Below are positions 49,732 through 58,468 of a DNA stretch of 64,000 nt, in pieces; position 1 is the stretch's first letter, and the number at the start of each line of letters is the position of its first letter. Origin of the DNA: Calditrichales bacterium MX18-03 (lineage in GTDB: Bacteria; Bacillota; Clostridia; Lutisporales; Lutisporaceae); contig JAJGRE010000002.1 of the NCBI GenBank assembly GCA_021083345.1, positions 186,001 through 250,000 of the forward strand, read 5' to 3'. Under the pieces are notes generated by a model that saw only the letters and a program-made list of their open reading frames with translations, was not told the origin of the DNA and did not search any database. A program made the position numbers and the translations under genes.

Positions 49732-50348
49732 ACTACAGCTTATATCTGGTTACAGACAGAGGTATACTAAAAGGGCGCGATCTGCTTCAGGCCGTTGAAG
49801 CAGCCATAAAAGGCGGTGTTACGATGATACAGCTGAGGGAAAAATCAATATCCAGCCTTGATTTTTATAATATCGCCTTAAAGGTTAAGGAAGTGGCGAA
49901 GGTTTATAATGTGCCCTTCATCATCAATGACAGGCTGGATATTGCATTGGCTGTGGATGCCGACGGTCTGCACATAGGTCAGGACGACCTTCCGTTGCAG
50001 GAAGCCCGGAAGCTTCTGGGAAAATCCAAATTATTGGGATATTCCGTAACAACGGCAGCTGAAGCAAGATTCGGTGAAGAAAACGGTGCCGATTATCTTG
50101 GCGCCGGTCCGGTTTTTCCTACCGGCAGCAAGGATGATGCCGCTCTGCCCATTGGCGTCTGCCTTCTGAAGGAAATCAAGGACAGTGTATCCCTCCCGGT
50201 GGTGGGTATCGGCGGAATCAGTCTTGACAATGTCAGCGTAATTAGACAGGCCGGGATTGACGGGATTTCAGTCATATCCGCCATTTTGGGACGAAATGAC
50301 ATAAAAGCTGCCGCCAGATTTATGGCTGATGCATGGAGGAAACCGTGA
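49722..50348 (+). CDS. thiE: Thiamine-phosphate synthase
   Basis: The 208-residue TIM-barrel protein has the ThiE motifs YLVTDRGILKGRDLLQAVEA, IQLREKSISSLDFY, FIINDRLDIALAVDADGLHI and YLGAGPVFPTGSKDDA (residues that bind the diphosphate). It joins HMP-PP and thiazole phosphate to thiamine phosphate. It overlaps thiM by 10 bases and the HAD gene by 4 (GTGA). Confidence 0.95.
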   Translation: MSIDYSLYLVTDRGILKGRDLLQAVEAAIKGGVTMIQLREKSISSLDFYNIALKVKEVAKVYNVPFIINDRLDIALAVDADGLHIGQDDLPLQEARKLLGKSKLLGYSVTTAAEARFGEENGADYLGAGPVFPTGSKDDAALPIGVCLLKEIKDSVSLPVVGIGGISLDNVSVIRQAGIDGISVISAILGRNDIKAAARFMADAWRKP

Positions 50349-50971
50349 GCAAAGTTATTTTTGTGGATTTTGACGGTACCATTACAAAGGAAGATACGTG
50401 TGACGCAATGGTCCGAGTCTTTGCTTCCGAAGGCTGGGAGGAGATCGGCAGGCTGTGGGAGGAAAAGAAACTAACCACAGCAGAATGTGCAAACAGGCTG
50501 TTCGAGCTTCTGAATGCAGACCTGGAAGATATCGGCAGGCTGATGGATGCTATGGAGATCGACGAACATTTCAAGGCGTTTTTGGCGATGTGTGAGGATA
50601 AATGCTATAAGGTCTTTATCCTAAGCGACGGGTATGATTTCAACATTGAGAGAATACTCAGAAGGTATGACATCCAAGTGCCTTTTTATGCCAACAAGCT
50701 GCTTTATGATGTAGGGTTTCGGATCCAGTGTCCTTACCAAAATGCAGACTGCGGACGCTGTGGGACCTGCAAGACGAACCTGATTTCCAGCCTCACGGAA
50801 ACCGGAGATGAGGTGATTTATATCGGTGATGGATTCTCCGACAATTGTGCTGCCACTCATGCCGATCTTGTGTTTGCTAAAGGCTCCCTATACCGGTTCT
50901 GCCAGAACAACCATGTACCTGCCATCAAATTTGAGGATTTTGGTGATATATTGGAATCTCATTTGCTATAA
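50345..50971 (+). CDS. HAD-superfamily phosphatase, MtnX-like, in the thiamine operon
   Basis: The 208-residue protein has HAD motif I VIFVDFDGTITKED (catalytic Asp9 and Asp11), motif II as FILSDGYDFNI and motif III/IV IYIGDGFSDNCA, as in MtnX-like phosphatases. A CPYQNADCGRCGTCK cluster could bind zinc. The likely start is a GTG that overlaps the thiE stop, after GGAGGAAACC. As last gene of a riboswitch operon it could dephosphorylate thiamine phosphate, supplying thiamine for a kinase; I infer this from position only. Confidence 0.8.
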   Translation: MSKVIFVDFDGTITKEDTCDAMVRVFASEGWEEIGRLWEEKKLTTAECANRLFELLNADLEDIGRLMDAMEIDEHFKAFLAMCEDKCYKVFILSDGYDFNIERILRRYDIQVPFYANKLLYDVGFRIQCPYQNADCGRCGTCKTNLISSLTETGDEVIYIGDGFSDNCAATHADLVFAKGSLYRFCQNNHVPAIKFEDFGDILESHLL

Positions 50972-50986
50972 TTGAAAATTTTACCG

Positions 50987-51019
50987 GGCATGCTGCCGCT
51001 TGTTGCAGTATGCTCTTTT
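50987..51019 (+). terminator. Terminator of the thiamine operon
   Basis: GGGCATGCTGC (50986-50996) pairs with GCAGTATGCTC (51005-51015) with mismatches, followed by TTTT. Confidence 0.75.
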
Positions 51020-51107
51020 GTTTTCCGCTCATAGATTTATAATTAATTTTTATCATTCAGGTAATAATGTTAGTAAGAACCCAAAATCAATAATGAGGAG
51101 GATCACA

Positions 51108-51701
51108 ATGAAAGTCAAAGCAATTTTATTGACATTTGTCCTGATTGCGTCGCTGCTGGCAGGCTGCGCTCCGCAGCCAGCACCTGCTCCGGCGCCGACA
51201 CCGACACCGACTGCAACACCGACGCCGACGCAGACAACACCTCCGGAAACAACGCCGGATGTGGTGACAACCGCATCCATCGTTGACACCAATGAAGCTT
51301 TTGAAAAGGCTATCAGCAGTACTGGTACCTGGATCATCTGTACTGTAAAGGATTTGACCTTTAATAAGGAGCTTGTGCTGGCAGGTGAGTTCAAGAACGG
51401 CAAGAAGGATGAAAGCGGCAAGGATATCATACAACGCAAGATAGCCCTTTATGCCCAGGATGAAAACCGTAAAGTTACAGCCAGGTATAATCTGACGGCA
51501 CCGAAATTAACCATCAACAGCCCCAACGCTAGAATTCAAAGCGGAACCTTTAAGGGCGACCTCTATGTTTCCGCAGATAACTTCCAGCTAGTTGATGCGA
51601 CGGTTGATGGAAATGTCTACTTTACTACCGATAAAGCCAAGTCCACTTTCAAGATGGATGACAAGAGCAAGATTACCGGAAAGCAAGAAATGAAGAAATA
51701 G
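51108..51701 (+). CDS. Lipoprotein with Pro/Thr linker and polymer-like C-terminal domain
   Basis: The 197-residue protein has a lipoprotein signal with lipobox LLAGC (residues 1-17), a Pro/Ala/Thr-rich linker (about 18-45, repeated PTPT units) and a C-terminal beta-helix-like region (about 60-197: KLTINSPNARIQSGTFKGDL, then VDATVDGNVYF and FKMDDKSKITG). It has no catalytic motif. It seems to be a surface lipoprotein, perhaps cell-wall or matrix linked. GGAGG precedes the ATG. Own terminator downstream. Confidence 0.7.
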   Translation: MKVKAILLTFVLIASLLAGCAPQPAPAPAPTPTPTATPTPTQTTPPETTPDVVTTASIVDTNEAFEKAISSTGTWIICTVKDLTFNKELVLAGEFKNGKKDESGKDIIQRKIALYAQDENRKVTARYNLTAPKLTINSPNARIQSGTFKGDLYVSADNFQLVDATVDGNVYFTTDKAKSTFKMDDKSKITGKQEMKK

Positions 51702-51704
51702 AAA

Positions 51705-51738
51705 AGCCCTGCTGTGGATAATTATCCCCAGCAGGGTT
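51705..51738. terminator. Bidirectional intrinsic terminator between the lipoprotein and TipA-type genes
   Basis: AGCCCTGCTG/CAGCAGGGTT with an inner GGATA/TATCC pairing. It ends the plus-strand lipoprotein gene, and its minus strand carries TTTTC for the convergent MerR gene. Confidence 0.8.
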
Positions 51739-51741
51739 CTC

Positions 51742-52506
51742 TTATTGCCCCATGCCTGTGTAGATCATGACCGCATCCCTCAGGAATACTGCCAAGCCTG
51801 GTTGTTCTATATCATAGTAAGCCGTGAATCGCTCATCGTCGACATACATTTGCGCTACGCCGGCATGTGCTTCCTTGGTATAGCTGTCCCACCAGAAGCT
51901 CAGCCATTGGCGGTGCAGATCAGCAGCCTTCTGGGCCAGTTCACCTGCCGGATCTCCTGTTGCAAACGCATCCTTCAGCGTCTCCATGACATCGGCTCCC
52001 AGCTTCTCGGCGGCAGCATACTGCTCCTGGGACATGCCCTTCAGCTTGCTGTTGGACTTTTCAACTGCATCCTTGCCGTACTTTTCTCTAATTTCTTTTC
52101 CGTACTGTTTCTCATTATCATCAATGAGCTTTTGTTTGAAGCCTTCAAACTTCTCTTTGTCTGCCATTTTTATCCTTCCTTCCGTTAAGGCGATGGTTTT
52201 CTCAACATTGGCAATCAGCAGGTCCAATTGCCCGCGCTTTTCAAGAAGCTTTTCATGATGCTCCTTCAGTGCCGCAGAACCGTCAAAGGCAGGCGATGTG
52301 ACAATATCCTTTATATTCTCCAAGCTGACGCCCAGTTCTCTGTAAAAAAGGATCTGCTGCAGCCTGTCAACCTCCTGCGGTCCATAGATGCGGTACCCTG
52401 ATGAATTGATTCTAGCCGGCTTCAGAATTCCAATTTCATCATAGTAGCGCAGTGTCCGCGTACTGATGCCCGCCATTTTTCCCAGCTTCTGCACTGTGTA
52501 CTCCAT
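51742..52506 (-). CDS. TipA-type MerR regulator
   Basis: The 254-residue protein has a MerR HTH (VQKLGKMAGISTRTLRYYDE, GILKPARIN), a coiled-coil linker, and a C-terminal TipAS-like domain (about 140-254, QEQYAAAEKLGADVMETLKD and YVDDERFTAYYDIEQPGLAV), which in TipA binds thiopeptide antibiotics covalently or similar compounds. The start MEYTVQ follows AGGAGG by 7 bases. It is monocistronic, convergent with the lipoprotein gene; target genes are not obvious. Confidence 0.88.
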   Translation of the reverse strand: MEYTVQKLGKMAGISTRTLRYYDEIGILKPARINSSGYRIYGPQEVDRLQQILFYRELGVSLENIKDIVTSPAFDGSAALKEHHEKLLEKRGQLDLLIANVEKTIALTEGRIKMADKEKFEGFKQKLIDDNEKQYGKEIREKYGKDAVEKSNSKLKGMSQEQYAAAEKLGADVMETLKDAFATGDPAGELAQKAADLHRQWLSFWWDSYTKEAHAGVAQMYVDDERFTAYYDIEQPGLAVFLRDAVMIYTGMGQ

Positions 52507-52584
52507 GTACTCACCTCCTGACAAGACCATCATACACCTTTACGCAACGTCAATGTCAAACACTTTTTTGAGTTTTTAATAGTA

Positions 52585-54375
52585 TTATAGCAAAAGTCTT
52601 ACTTTAACCAACCAAACGACAAAGATGATGCAAGCGCTGCTCCAAACAGAGTAGAGCAAACACAAATGCAGCCTTTGCTTTTTATACCAGAAATACAGTG
52701 ATGACAAAACACCCAGAAAAGCAAAAATCAAAACGAACAATGCCTCGAATTTCAGTATGGCGATCAGCCCCTTGATATCGGTCTCCGCCCAAAAAAGGCT
52801 TTGTATGCATATCACCACAAAAACCAGGAATACCGCCATTCCCGGTATGGTATTCCATGCTATAAGCCGTCTGCCACTTTTTGTTTTTCTCATTATGCCC
52901 TTAATAAAAATTCTGGCGGACATGGCGAATACGGTTGCCGACATAGACGAAAAGAACAGCAGGGCAAGCCCTTGCCAGCTTCTGTGATCATGCCAAGATG
53001 CCCGTACGTATGAGAATGTATCACCGGAAAGATAACCCTGCCCATTTTTCTCACTGTACTTCAAATAACCAAAAGCGGATTTGTAATGATCCTTTCCAAC
53101 CGCTGTCAGCTTTTGTCCGTCAAGATAAAAACCCTCTCCCGCTTTGCCCGTGATACGGATTGTCGAATGCCGGTTCAGGAAATTGAGAAACTTTTCTGCT
53201 GTCTTAAAGGATGAAACGGTTGAAACATAGTAACCGCTGATGTCCCTATTGTCTTTGCCTTCATACGCCGGAGGGTTCCCTTCACTGCCCAGCAGCATAT
53301 CCGTTATGCCGTTCATGAGGTCTGCCTTGATCTTCTCCGGTGTAACGGTGTTGAAGGAAAGAAAGACCCCGATATTTTTATCCGGATATAAAATGATCCT
53401 TGAAAAGAAATTCCTGGTCTCACCCTTCTTCTCAAAAAACAAGCTTCCGTTCCTGGTGTGCCTATTCCAGACATATCCGATTCCCGGCAAAACCTCATCC
53501 ATTGCAAAGTGCCGCCTGAAAAGCTGGGACTTTGCTTCGCTGTCCAGGATACCGTAGCCCTCTCCCAGCAGGAAATCCATATACTTGGCCATGTCCGACG
53601 CTGTTGACGCAACAGAACCTGAGGGATAAATGTTCGTTATATAGTCCGCACGTTCAGCACCGTCAGTGCCATACCCCTTGGAAACTGGGGCAACCGGTGA
53701 AAAATCAGGTCTGAAAGTGGTGCGACTCATCCCCAGCGGTTTGAATATCGCTTCCTCAGCATAAGCGAAATAGGGTTTTTGCGTGATTCTCTCCATCACA
53801 TACCCGGCAAGGGCAATCCCATAGTTTGAATAAGCCTGAACCTCTCCCGGCATAAAAACCTGATTGGGTCTGTTATACCTCACCGTTTCACCGAGGGGCT
53901 TAACCTTGCTTCTGTCATATGCAACCATGCCGGATGCCGTGTTTTCAAAGCCTGCTGTATGCGTCAGCAAATCCTTCATTGTAACGGGATACCTGAACCT
54001 GGGAAAATCCGGCTCCAAATACCTGTCAACCGGAGCAGCCATATCCAGCTTCCCCTGTTGTGCCAGCTGTAAAGCTGATATAGCGACAAAGGTTTTTGTA
54101 AGGGAACCAATTCTGAAAGCTGTTTTTTCTCCGTCCGCTTTTGTTCCCGCTTCCTCATCCGTATAGCCATAACCTTTGCATAAGAGCACCTTATTATCCC
54201 GTACGACGGATACAACTGCTCCTTTTACGGTTTTATCCTGAACTAACCGGACAACTTCCGTATCAATATATTTTACAATATCGTTCTCTTTGTATCTTTT
54301 GTTGTCTATGATTGAAAAACCACATAGGACACACAGTCCCATTATGACTGCCATGATGCGGATTGCTTTACTCAA
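52585..54375 (-). CDS. Beta-lactamase-fold serine hydrolase with C-terminal membrane helices
   Basis: The 596-residue protein has an N-terminal signal anchor (RIMAVIMGLCVLCGFSII), a class C beta-lactamase/PBP4*-type domain (about 35-360) with the catalytic GSLTKTFVA (S-x-x-K) and YSNYGIA (Y-x-N) motifs, an interdomain beta region and four C-terminal membrane helices. Such proteins act on D-amino-acid peptides or esters outside the membrane. The start is a TTG after AGGAGG (7-base gap). Upstream lie two methyltransferase genes in the same orientation. Confidence 0.88.
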   Translation of the reverse strand: MSKAIRIMAVIMGLCVLCGFSIIDNKRYKENDIVKYIDTEVVRLVQDKTVKGAVVSVVRDNKVLLCKGYGYTDEEAGTKADGEKTAFRIGSLTKTFVAISALQLAQQGKLDMAAPVDRYLEPDFPRFRYPVTMKDLLTHTAGFENTASGMVAYDRSKVKPLGETVRYNRPNQVFMPGEVQAYSNYGIALAGYVMERITQKPYFAYAEEAIFKPLGMSRTTFRPDFSPVAPVSKGYGTDGAERADYITNIYPSGSVASTASDMAKYMDFLLGEGYGILDSEAKSQLFRRHFAMDEVLPGIGYVWNRHTRNGSLFFEKKGETRNFFSRIILYPDKNIGVFLSFNTVTPEKIKADLMNGITDMLLGSEGNPPAYEGKDNRDISGYYVSTVSSFKTAEKFLNFLNRHSTIRITGKAGEGFYLDGQKLTAVGKDHYKSAFGYLKYSEKNGQGYLSGDTFSYVRASWHDHRSWQGLALLFFSSMSATVFAMSARIFIKGIMRKTKSGRRLIAWNTIPGMAVFLVFVVICIQSLFWAETDIKGLIAILKFEALFVLIFAFLGVLSSLYFWYKKQRLHLCLLYSVWSSACIIFVVWLVKVRLLL

Positions 54376-54425
54376 GATTAAACCTCCTATTTATATGAAA
54401 TTGGCGGTAGATTCCGTCAGTATTA

Positions 54426-55001
54426 TCACTTTTTGACGGCTCTTAGGTCAACGTATTTGCCGGTTAACCGACTCTCCTTCACCTCATAGTCATAAGAAAA
54501 ACACTTGATTGCTTCGAACAGGTTTACCAGAATATGCAGCGGCATCCCATGCTTCACGCTTAAAGGCTCCCGTATCAGGAGAACCCCGCCTTGCTTCAGA
54601 TTGAGGGCCAGCTGACTGATAATAGCAGCCTGGTAATCAGTCGGGAAATCGTGCAGCGCAAAATGCACCAGTATCTTATCGAAATTCCCGCCCCCAATCA
54701 GCCCGCAGAAATCATCCAGCTTCCATCCTTGGACGTGTTTGTAAGCTTCCAGTTTCTTTCCCGCATGGGACAGCCATTTTCCGGATACATCCGCATAAAC
54801 CAGCTGTCCTCCCTGCAGTTCTTCTGCCATGTGCTTTGAAATGTTCCCGCTTCCTGAGCAGTAGTCCAGTACTTTATCCTTCTTTTCCAGCTTCAAGCTG
54901 TCCACAAGCTTTGAGCAGTATCTATGAAGCAAAGTGCTCCCGATCAGCTCTGTCAGCACGATTTCTGCCTTTGCAGGCTCAAAGATATACGTTCTTGTCA
55001 T
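54426..55001 (-). CDS. Class I SAM-dependent methyltransferase
   Basis: The 191-residue protein has the SAM-binding motif I VLDYCSGSGNISKHMAEEL, motif II VYADVSGKWLSHA and motif IV as FDKILVHFALHDF, with the typical post-motif GGVLLIREP. It methylates an unidentified small molecule. The start lies 21 bases after the ICMT-like gene, suggesting co-transcription, and the serine hydrolase gene follows 50 bases later. Confidence 0.88.
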   Translation of the reverse strand: MTRTYIFEPAKAEIVLTELIGSTLLHRYCSKLVDSLKLEKKDKVLDYCSGSGNISKHMAEELQGGQLVYADVSGKWLSHAGKKLEAYKHVQGWKLDDFCGLIGGGNFDKILVHFALHDFPTDYQAAIISQLALNLKQGGVLLIREPLSVKHGMPLHILVNLFEAIKCFSYDYEVKESRLTGKYVDLRAVKK

Positions 55002-55022
55002 TTTTTAGTCCGCCTTTCCGAT

Positions 55023-55634
55023 TTATACAACAAAAGGAATGAACCTTTTCGTCTTCTTCATATACATGATGTATTCCTCACCGAATTCCCTGACCATATC
55101 CCTTTCTTCCTTCCTTGCCAGCCGATAATACATCCAGGCGACAAAAGGCCACATGATCAGCATCGGCAATGTTGCCCATTCCAGTATCATGCCGACTGTC
55201 AGCAGCATGAAGCCGGTATATTGAGGATGACGGATGTACTTATACACCCCGGTTTTCACGACTTTGCCCTTGCCTGATTCTTTGGACCAGTATTGATGGT
55301 AGATATTGTACCAACCGTTGCCAATGATCAGAAGCGCGGTTGCTGCACACAGGATATTCAGATACATCCCGGTATAGCCGATCTGACTGATCAGGGTATG
55401 CCCCCACAATATGCCTTCCGGCAAGCTCTTGCCTGCAAACCATGAAATCAGATACATGCTCATGGGAATACCGTGCATTTCAATGGCAAATGCCAGGACA
55501 AAAGCCAAATAGGCCGTAGCAGGCTTTCTGTCCATTTTCTTATAGAAGGGCACAAACAAAAGTGCCGCAGCATACACAACCGTGAAAAAAAGCACCGCTC
55601 CCCATTGATGATAGTGACTTTGTAATGTTTCCAT
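55023..55634 (-). CDS. Isoprenylcysteine carboxyl methyltransferase-like membrane protein
   Basis: The 203-residue protein has five or six predicted helices and the ICMT/PEMT-type motif TGVYKYIRHPQYTGFMLLTV with a downstream EERDMVREFGEEYIMYMKKT, which forms the SAM-binding site in this superfamily. In bacteria such proteins methylate isoprenoid or phospholipid-like substrates. It is the first gene of a group with the class I methyltransferase and the serine hydrolase. Confidence 0.82.
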   Translation of the reverse strand: METLQSHYHQWGAVLFFTVVYAAALLFVPFYKKMDRKPATAYLAFVLAFAIEMHGIPMSMYLISWFAGKSLPEGILWGHTLISQIGYTGMYLNILCAATALLIIGNGWYNIYHQYWSKESGKGKVVKTGVYKYIRHPQYTGFMLLTVGMILEWATLPMLIMWPFVAWMYYRLARKEERDMVREFGEEYIMYMKKTKRFIPFVV

Positions 55635-55682
55635 ACGTAATACCTCCTGATTTGTTATACTTTTATTCTATAGGAAGCGGTC

Positions 55683-55725
55683 AAAAAAAAAGCCTAACCC
55701 CGGTTAGGGGTCAGGTTAGGTTTTT
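55683..55725. terminator. Intrinsic terminator with repeated GGTTAGG units
   Basis: CCTAACC/GGTTAGG arms (55693-55699, 55714-55720) with T/A-runs on both sides. The same GGTTAGG unit occurs three times within 38 bases, so alternative pairings are possible. It serves the LuxR gene that converges here. Confidence 0.7.
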
Positions 55726-55727
55726 GG

Positions 55728-57269
55728 TTAGGATATTTCACCCAGGCTTTTTGCTTTTTCAATGGCTTGGACCCTGTTTTTCACTTCCAGCTTGCTGAAG
55801 ATATGGTTGATATGCCACTTGATGGTACCAATCCCGATGAAAAGCGCCTTGCTGATCTCTTCGTTGTTTTTACCTTTGGCTATCAGCTGCATGATTTCCT
55901 TTTCTCTTGCCGAGAGCAGTGCCCCTGGCTGAGCTGCTGCATTGCCAACTATGTCTCCTGCCAGCATGCGGTATAGCTGGCGGTCCACTTTTTCCAACAG
56001 ATTCAACGACCGGAGGGGCAGTATACAGAAGGCGGCACAAATACCGTAGTCTCTGAATAATTGAGCTGCCTCCTTCAGGCATTCCAACGCTTCCTTTTGA
56101 CGGTTCTCACGGTAATGCAGCTCCGCCAGATAAATCAAGAACTGCTGCTGTGTCGGTACCATCCCGGTAAACCGGAGCTTCTCCAGTTTTTTTACCAGAG
56201 GCTCTGTCGTTATGAGATCACTCAACCCCCTCAGCTTCAGGAAGGCCAGGACTTCCACTACAATATCCTGAGTATTTTCTCTGTTTTTCATGTATTCAAC
56301 TTCGAACAGCTCAATGTCCGATTGAATCAATTGGCTTCCCTCCGGCTCAGCGGACATCAATCTGAGCATGGAAACGATCAGGTCTGTCATGATATAGTTC
56401 ATATGTCCGAATTTTGCTTCGGTATCCTTTACGATTTCTTCCATCCCTACAGCATCCTTGACCAGATAGTAGGCTTTGAACAGGTATAGCTCTACCAGGC
56501 CATGCATATGGAAAAGTTTCATATGGTCGATGCTGGCTTTTGCCAGCTTCAAATGCCGGATGGCCAGATTGCATTTGTTCATCTCATAATAGCATATTCC
56601 CAACGGTAGATGGACAATGTTCCAATAGTCCTGCGTTTCTTCCTTGTAGCTGGATGCCATGGTCAACGCTCTGCTGCAGGCATCAATGACCGCGGGGATT
56701 TCCCCCAGTCTGTACCGGTTCAACAATTCATTGACCAAGGCAATCATTGCAAGAAAATGAAGATCCATATCATAAAAAATCCGATGTGCTGCCGAAAACT
56801 GCTCGGCCGCCTGTCTGTAGCGGTCTGCACCTGCAAGCAGCTGCCCATAAGTCAGTTTGGCATTTGCCATGAATAGACCGGCATCCTTTTCAGGAAGGAT
56901 GTCAACCGCCAGCTTGGCGTACTTAAGCCTTTCAGCGTAGTCATCCGAGATGACAGCGAAGGCTTTCAGAGAGTAAAAAAAAGCGCTTTCATGGACCCCC
57001 GACAAGGCTGCTTCGTCAATATACTTCATTATGGAATACAAGCCTGCATTATCGCCGCTTAAAAAAGCCAGCCAGGCTTTGATGAGCTTGGGCATTGAGC
57101 GCTTTGATGCTGAGATGTCCACATGCTTCAGAACCTGATAGTAAGCAGCTATGCCAGGCGTTGAGAAGAAGGCTGCCGTATTCTTTTCCATAAAATCGTA
57201 AATGCTTTCCTCAGGTGCTGTATGAATCAGCTTCTGCAGCGCCTCATGGAACTTTTGCTCATTTTCCAT
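55728..57269 (-). CDS. LuxR-family regulator with TPR-like helical repeats
   Basis: The 513-residue protein is a long helical-repeat protein (about 20-430, TPR/MalT-like pairs such as DAGLFMANAKLTYGQLLAGA, then DRYRQAAEQFSAAHRIFYDM) ending in a LuxR HTH (about 450-513, LLSAREKEIMQLIAKGKNNE, ISKALFIGIGTIKWHINHIF). It lacks the N-terminal ATPase of MalT-type STAND regulators, so signal input is through the repeats. The start at the second ATG (57269) is preferred for spacing. Confidence 0.85.
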   Translation of the reverse strand: MENEQKFHEALQKLIHTAPEESIYDFMEKNTAAFFSTPGIAAYYQVLKHVDISASKRSMPKLIKAWLAFLSGDNAGLYSIMKYIDEAALSGVHESAFFYSLKAFAVISDDYAERLKYAKLAVDILPEKDAGLFMANAKLTYGQLLAGADRYRQAAEQFSAAHRIFYDMDLHFLAMIALVNELLNRYRLGEIPAVIDACSRALTMASSYKEETQDYWNIVHLPLGICYYEMNKCNLAIRHLKLAKASIDHMKLFHMHGLVELYLFKAYYLVKDAVGMEEIVKDTEAKFGHMNYIMTDLIVSMLRLMSAEPEGSQLIQSDIELFEVEYMKNRENTQDIVVEVLAFLKLRGLSDLITTEPLVKKLEKLRFTGMVPTQQQFLIYLAELHYRENRQKEALECLKEAAQLFRDYGICAAFCILPLRSLNLLEKVDRQLYRMLAGDIVGNAAAQPGALLSAREKEIMQLIAKGKNNEEISKALFIGIGTIKWHINHIFSKLEVKNRVQAIEKAKSLGEIS

Positions 57270-57312
57270 ATCCTTCATCTCTCCTTACTCAATTCCCAGA
57301 CTGAAAGGGATA

Positions 57313-57918
57313 TTAACTCAGCTCATCGAGTATGCAGCCGATCCTATCAGCGTCCTCCTGGCTGCAAAGGATGCATATGTGCCTGACAAAGCTGTCGTCA
57401 AAAACAATGTACCGGCATGCCGTCCGAAGCTTTTCTTCATCGCCGCCGCTTGACTGGAATATATCCAGCAATGTATCGGCTTGCTTATTCCGGTCATCAA
57501 TAAAATAATGCACATTGTATGTATCCATTATGGTCTTCATTTCCTTGAAGTCTTCAAAGCCCGCTGCCAAACCGATAACCAGCTCCTCGCAGGTTTTACC
57601 GTCCTGGTTCATCGCCATTCCAAAGATTTTTGTCTCCTTCTTCCGCTTGACGGTAACCTTTCGGTGCGCTATACTGATCCGGTTCAACAGGCTTAAGATT
57701 TCATCCTGTTTGCCGTTGTATGCAATATTCTGCTCCTTGTACATGTTGTCCGTATTGATTACTGCCAAACATATGCCGGAATCCGTTATTTTTTCCAGAA
57801 GCTCTGCTTTATAGCGCCCCGGTGCTTGATGGTTGTAATACTCAATATCGAATCTGACCCCATCCTGCACTGCTTTACGTTTAACCTTGGGCTTTCTTCT
57901 GCCAAACAAGAACATCAT
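57313..57918 (-). CDS. Hypothetical protein, 201 residues
   Basis: I do not recognise this protein. It begins MMFLFGRRKPKVKRKAVQDG, a basic start that is not a signal peptide, and then a mixed alpha/beta region (GICLAVINTDNMYKEQNIAY, LVIGLAAGFEDFKEMKTIMD, YIVFDDSFVRHICILCSQED). Two cysteines near the end (HICILCSQED) could bind metal. Its 3' part overlaps nothing, but its start overlaps the upstream GNAT gene by 4 bases (ATGA), so the two are translationally coupled and may work on the same product. Confidence 0.6.
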   Translation of the reverse strand: MMFLFGRRKPKVKRKAVQDGVRFDIEYYNHQAPGRYKAELLEKITDSGICLAVINTDNMYKEQNIAYNGKQDEILSLLNRISIAHRKVTVKRKKETKIFGMAMNQDGKTCEELVIGLAAGFEDFKEMKTIMDTYNVHYFIDDRNKQADTLLDIFQSSGGDEEKLRTACRYIVFDDSFVRHICILCSQEDADRIGCILDELS

Positions 57919-58463
57919 GTAATACCCCTCTCCAGTCGGTATACCACCATGTGATAAACCTGGTCATTCAGGCAACCTTCATCATCCACACGGTTAGTCT
58001 CCATAAAACCGCATTTTTCCAAAAGGCGGATAGCTCCGACATTGTTTTCTTCAGTATAGGCTTCCAAAACCTTCAACCCTATCACTTTGAAGCCATATTC
58101 CACTACCCGCAGCAAGGCTTCCTTCATCAACCCCTGCCCCTGGCAATCGGGGGTCATGCCAAAGCCCAATTCGCCGCTTTCCTGCAGGCTGTCCATGTTC
58201 CATATGCTGATGGAGCCGATCACTTTATGAAGCTGCTTATGCTCCATTGCCCATATGATCCATTTGTTATCCTCAACGCCTTTATTCATCTTGTCCATAT
58301 AGACCGTCGTCTCATCCATGTTTGCATCGGGTTTGGTATCCGTATGGACGTGCATCCGCGGATCTTTCCGCATCGAATAAAAGTCTTCGGCATCCTGCTG
58401 CCGTATTTTCCTTAGTGTCAGCCTTTCTGTCTCCATGGCTGGGAAGGGTGCAAAACCAATCAT
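57915..58463 (-). CDS. GNAT-family acetyltransferase (RimJ/RimL-like)
   Basis: The 182-residue protein has the RimJ/RimL-type opening (ETERLTLRKIRQQDAEDFYS), motif A as ELGFGMTPDCQGQGLMKEAL and motif B YTEENNVGAIRLLEKCGFME. It acetylates an alpha-amine, such as a ribosomal protein terminus or a small amine. It follows the aminotransferase gene by 5 bases and overlaps the hypothetical gene, so the three probably form one operon. Confidence 0.88.
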   Translation of the reverse strand: MIGFAPFPAMETERLTLRKIRQQDAEDFYSMRKDPRMHVHTDTKPDANMDETTVYMDKMNKGVEDNKWIIWAMEHKQLHKVIGSISIWNMDSLQESGELGFGMTPDCQGQGLMKEALLRVVEYGFKVIGLKVLEAYTEENNVGAIRLLEKCGFMETNRVDDEGCLNDQVYHMVVYRLERGIT

Positions 58464-58468
58464 TCACG

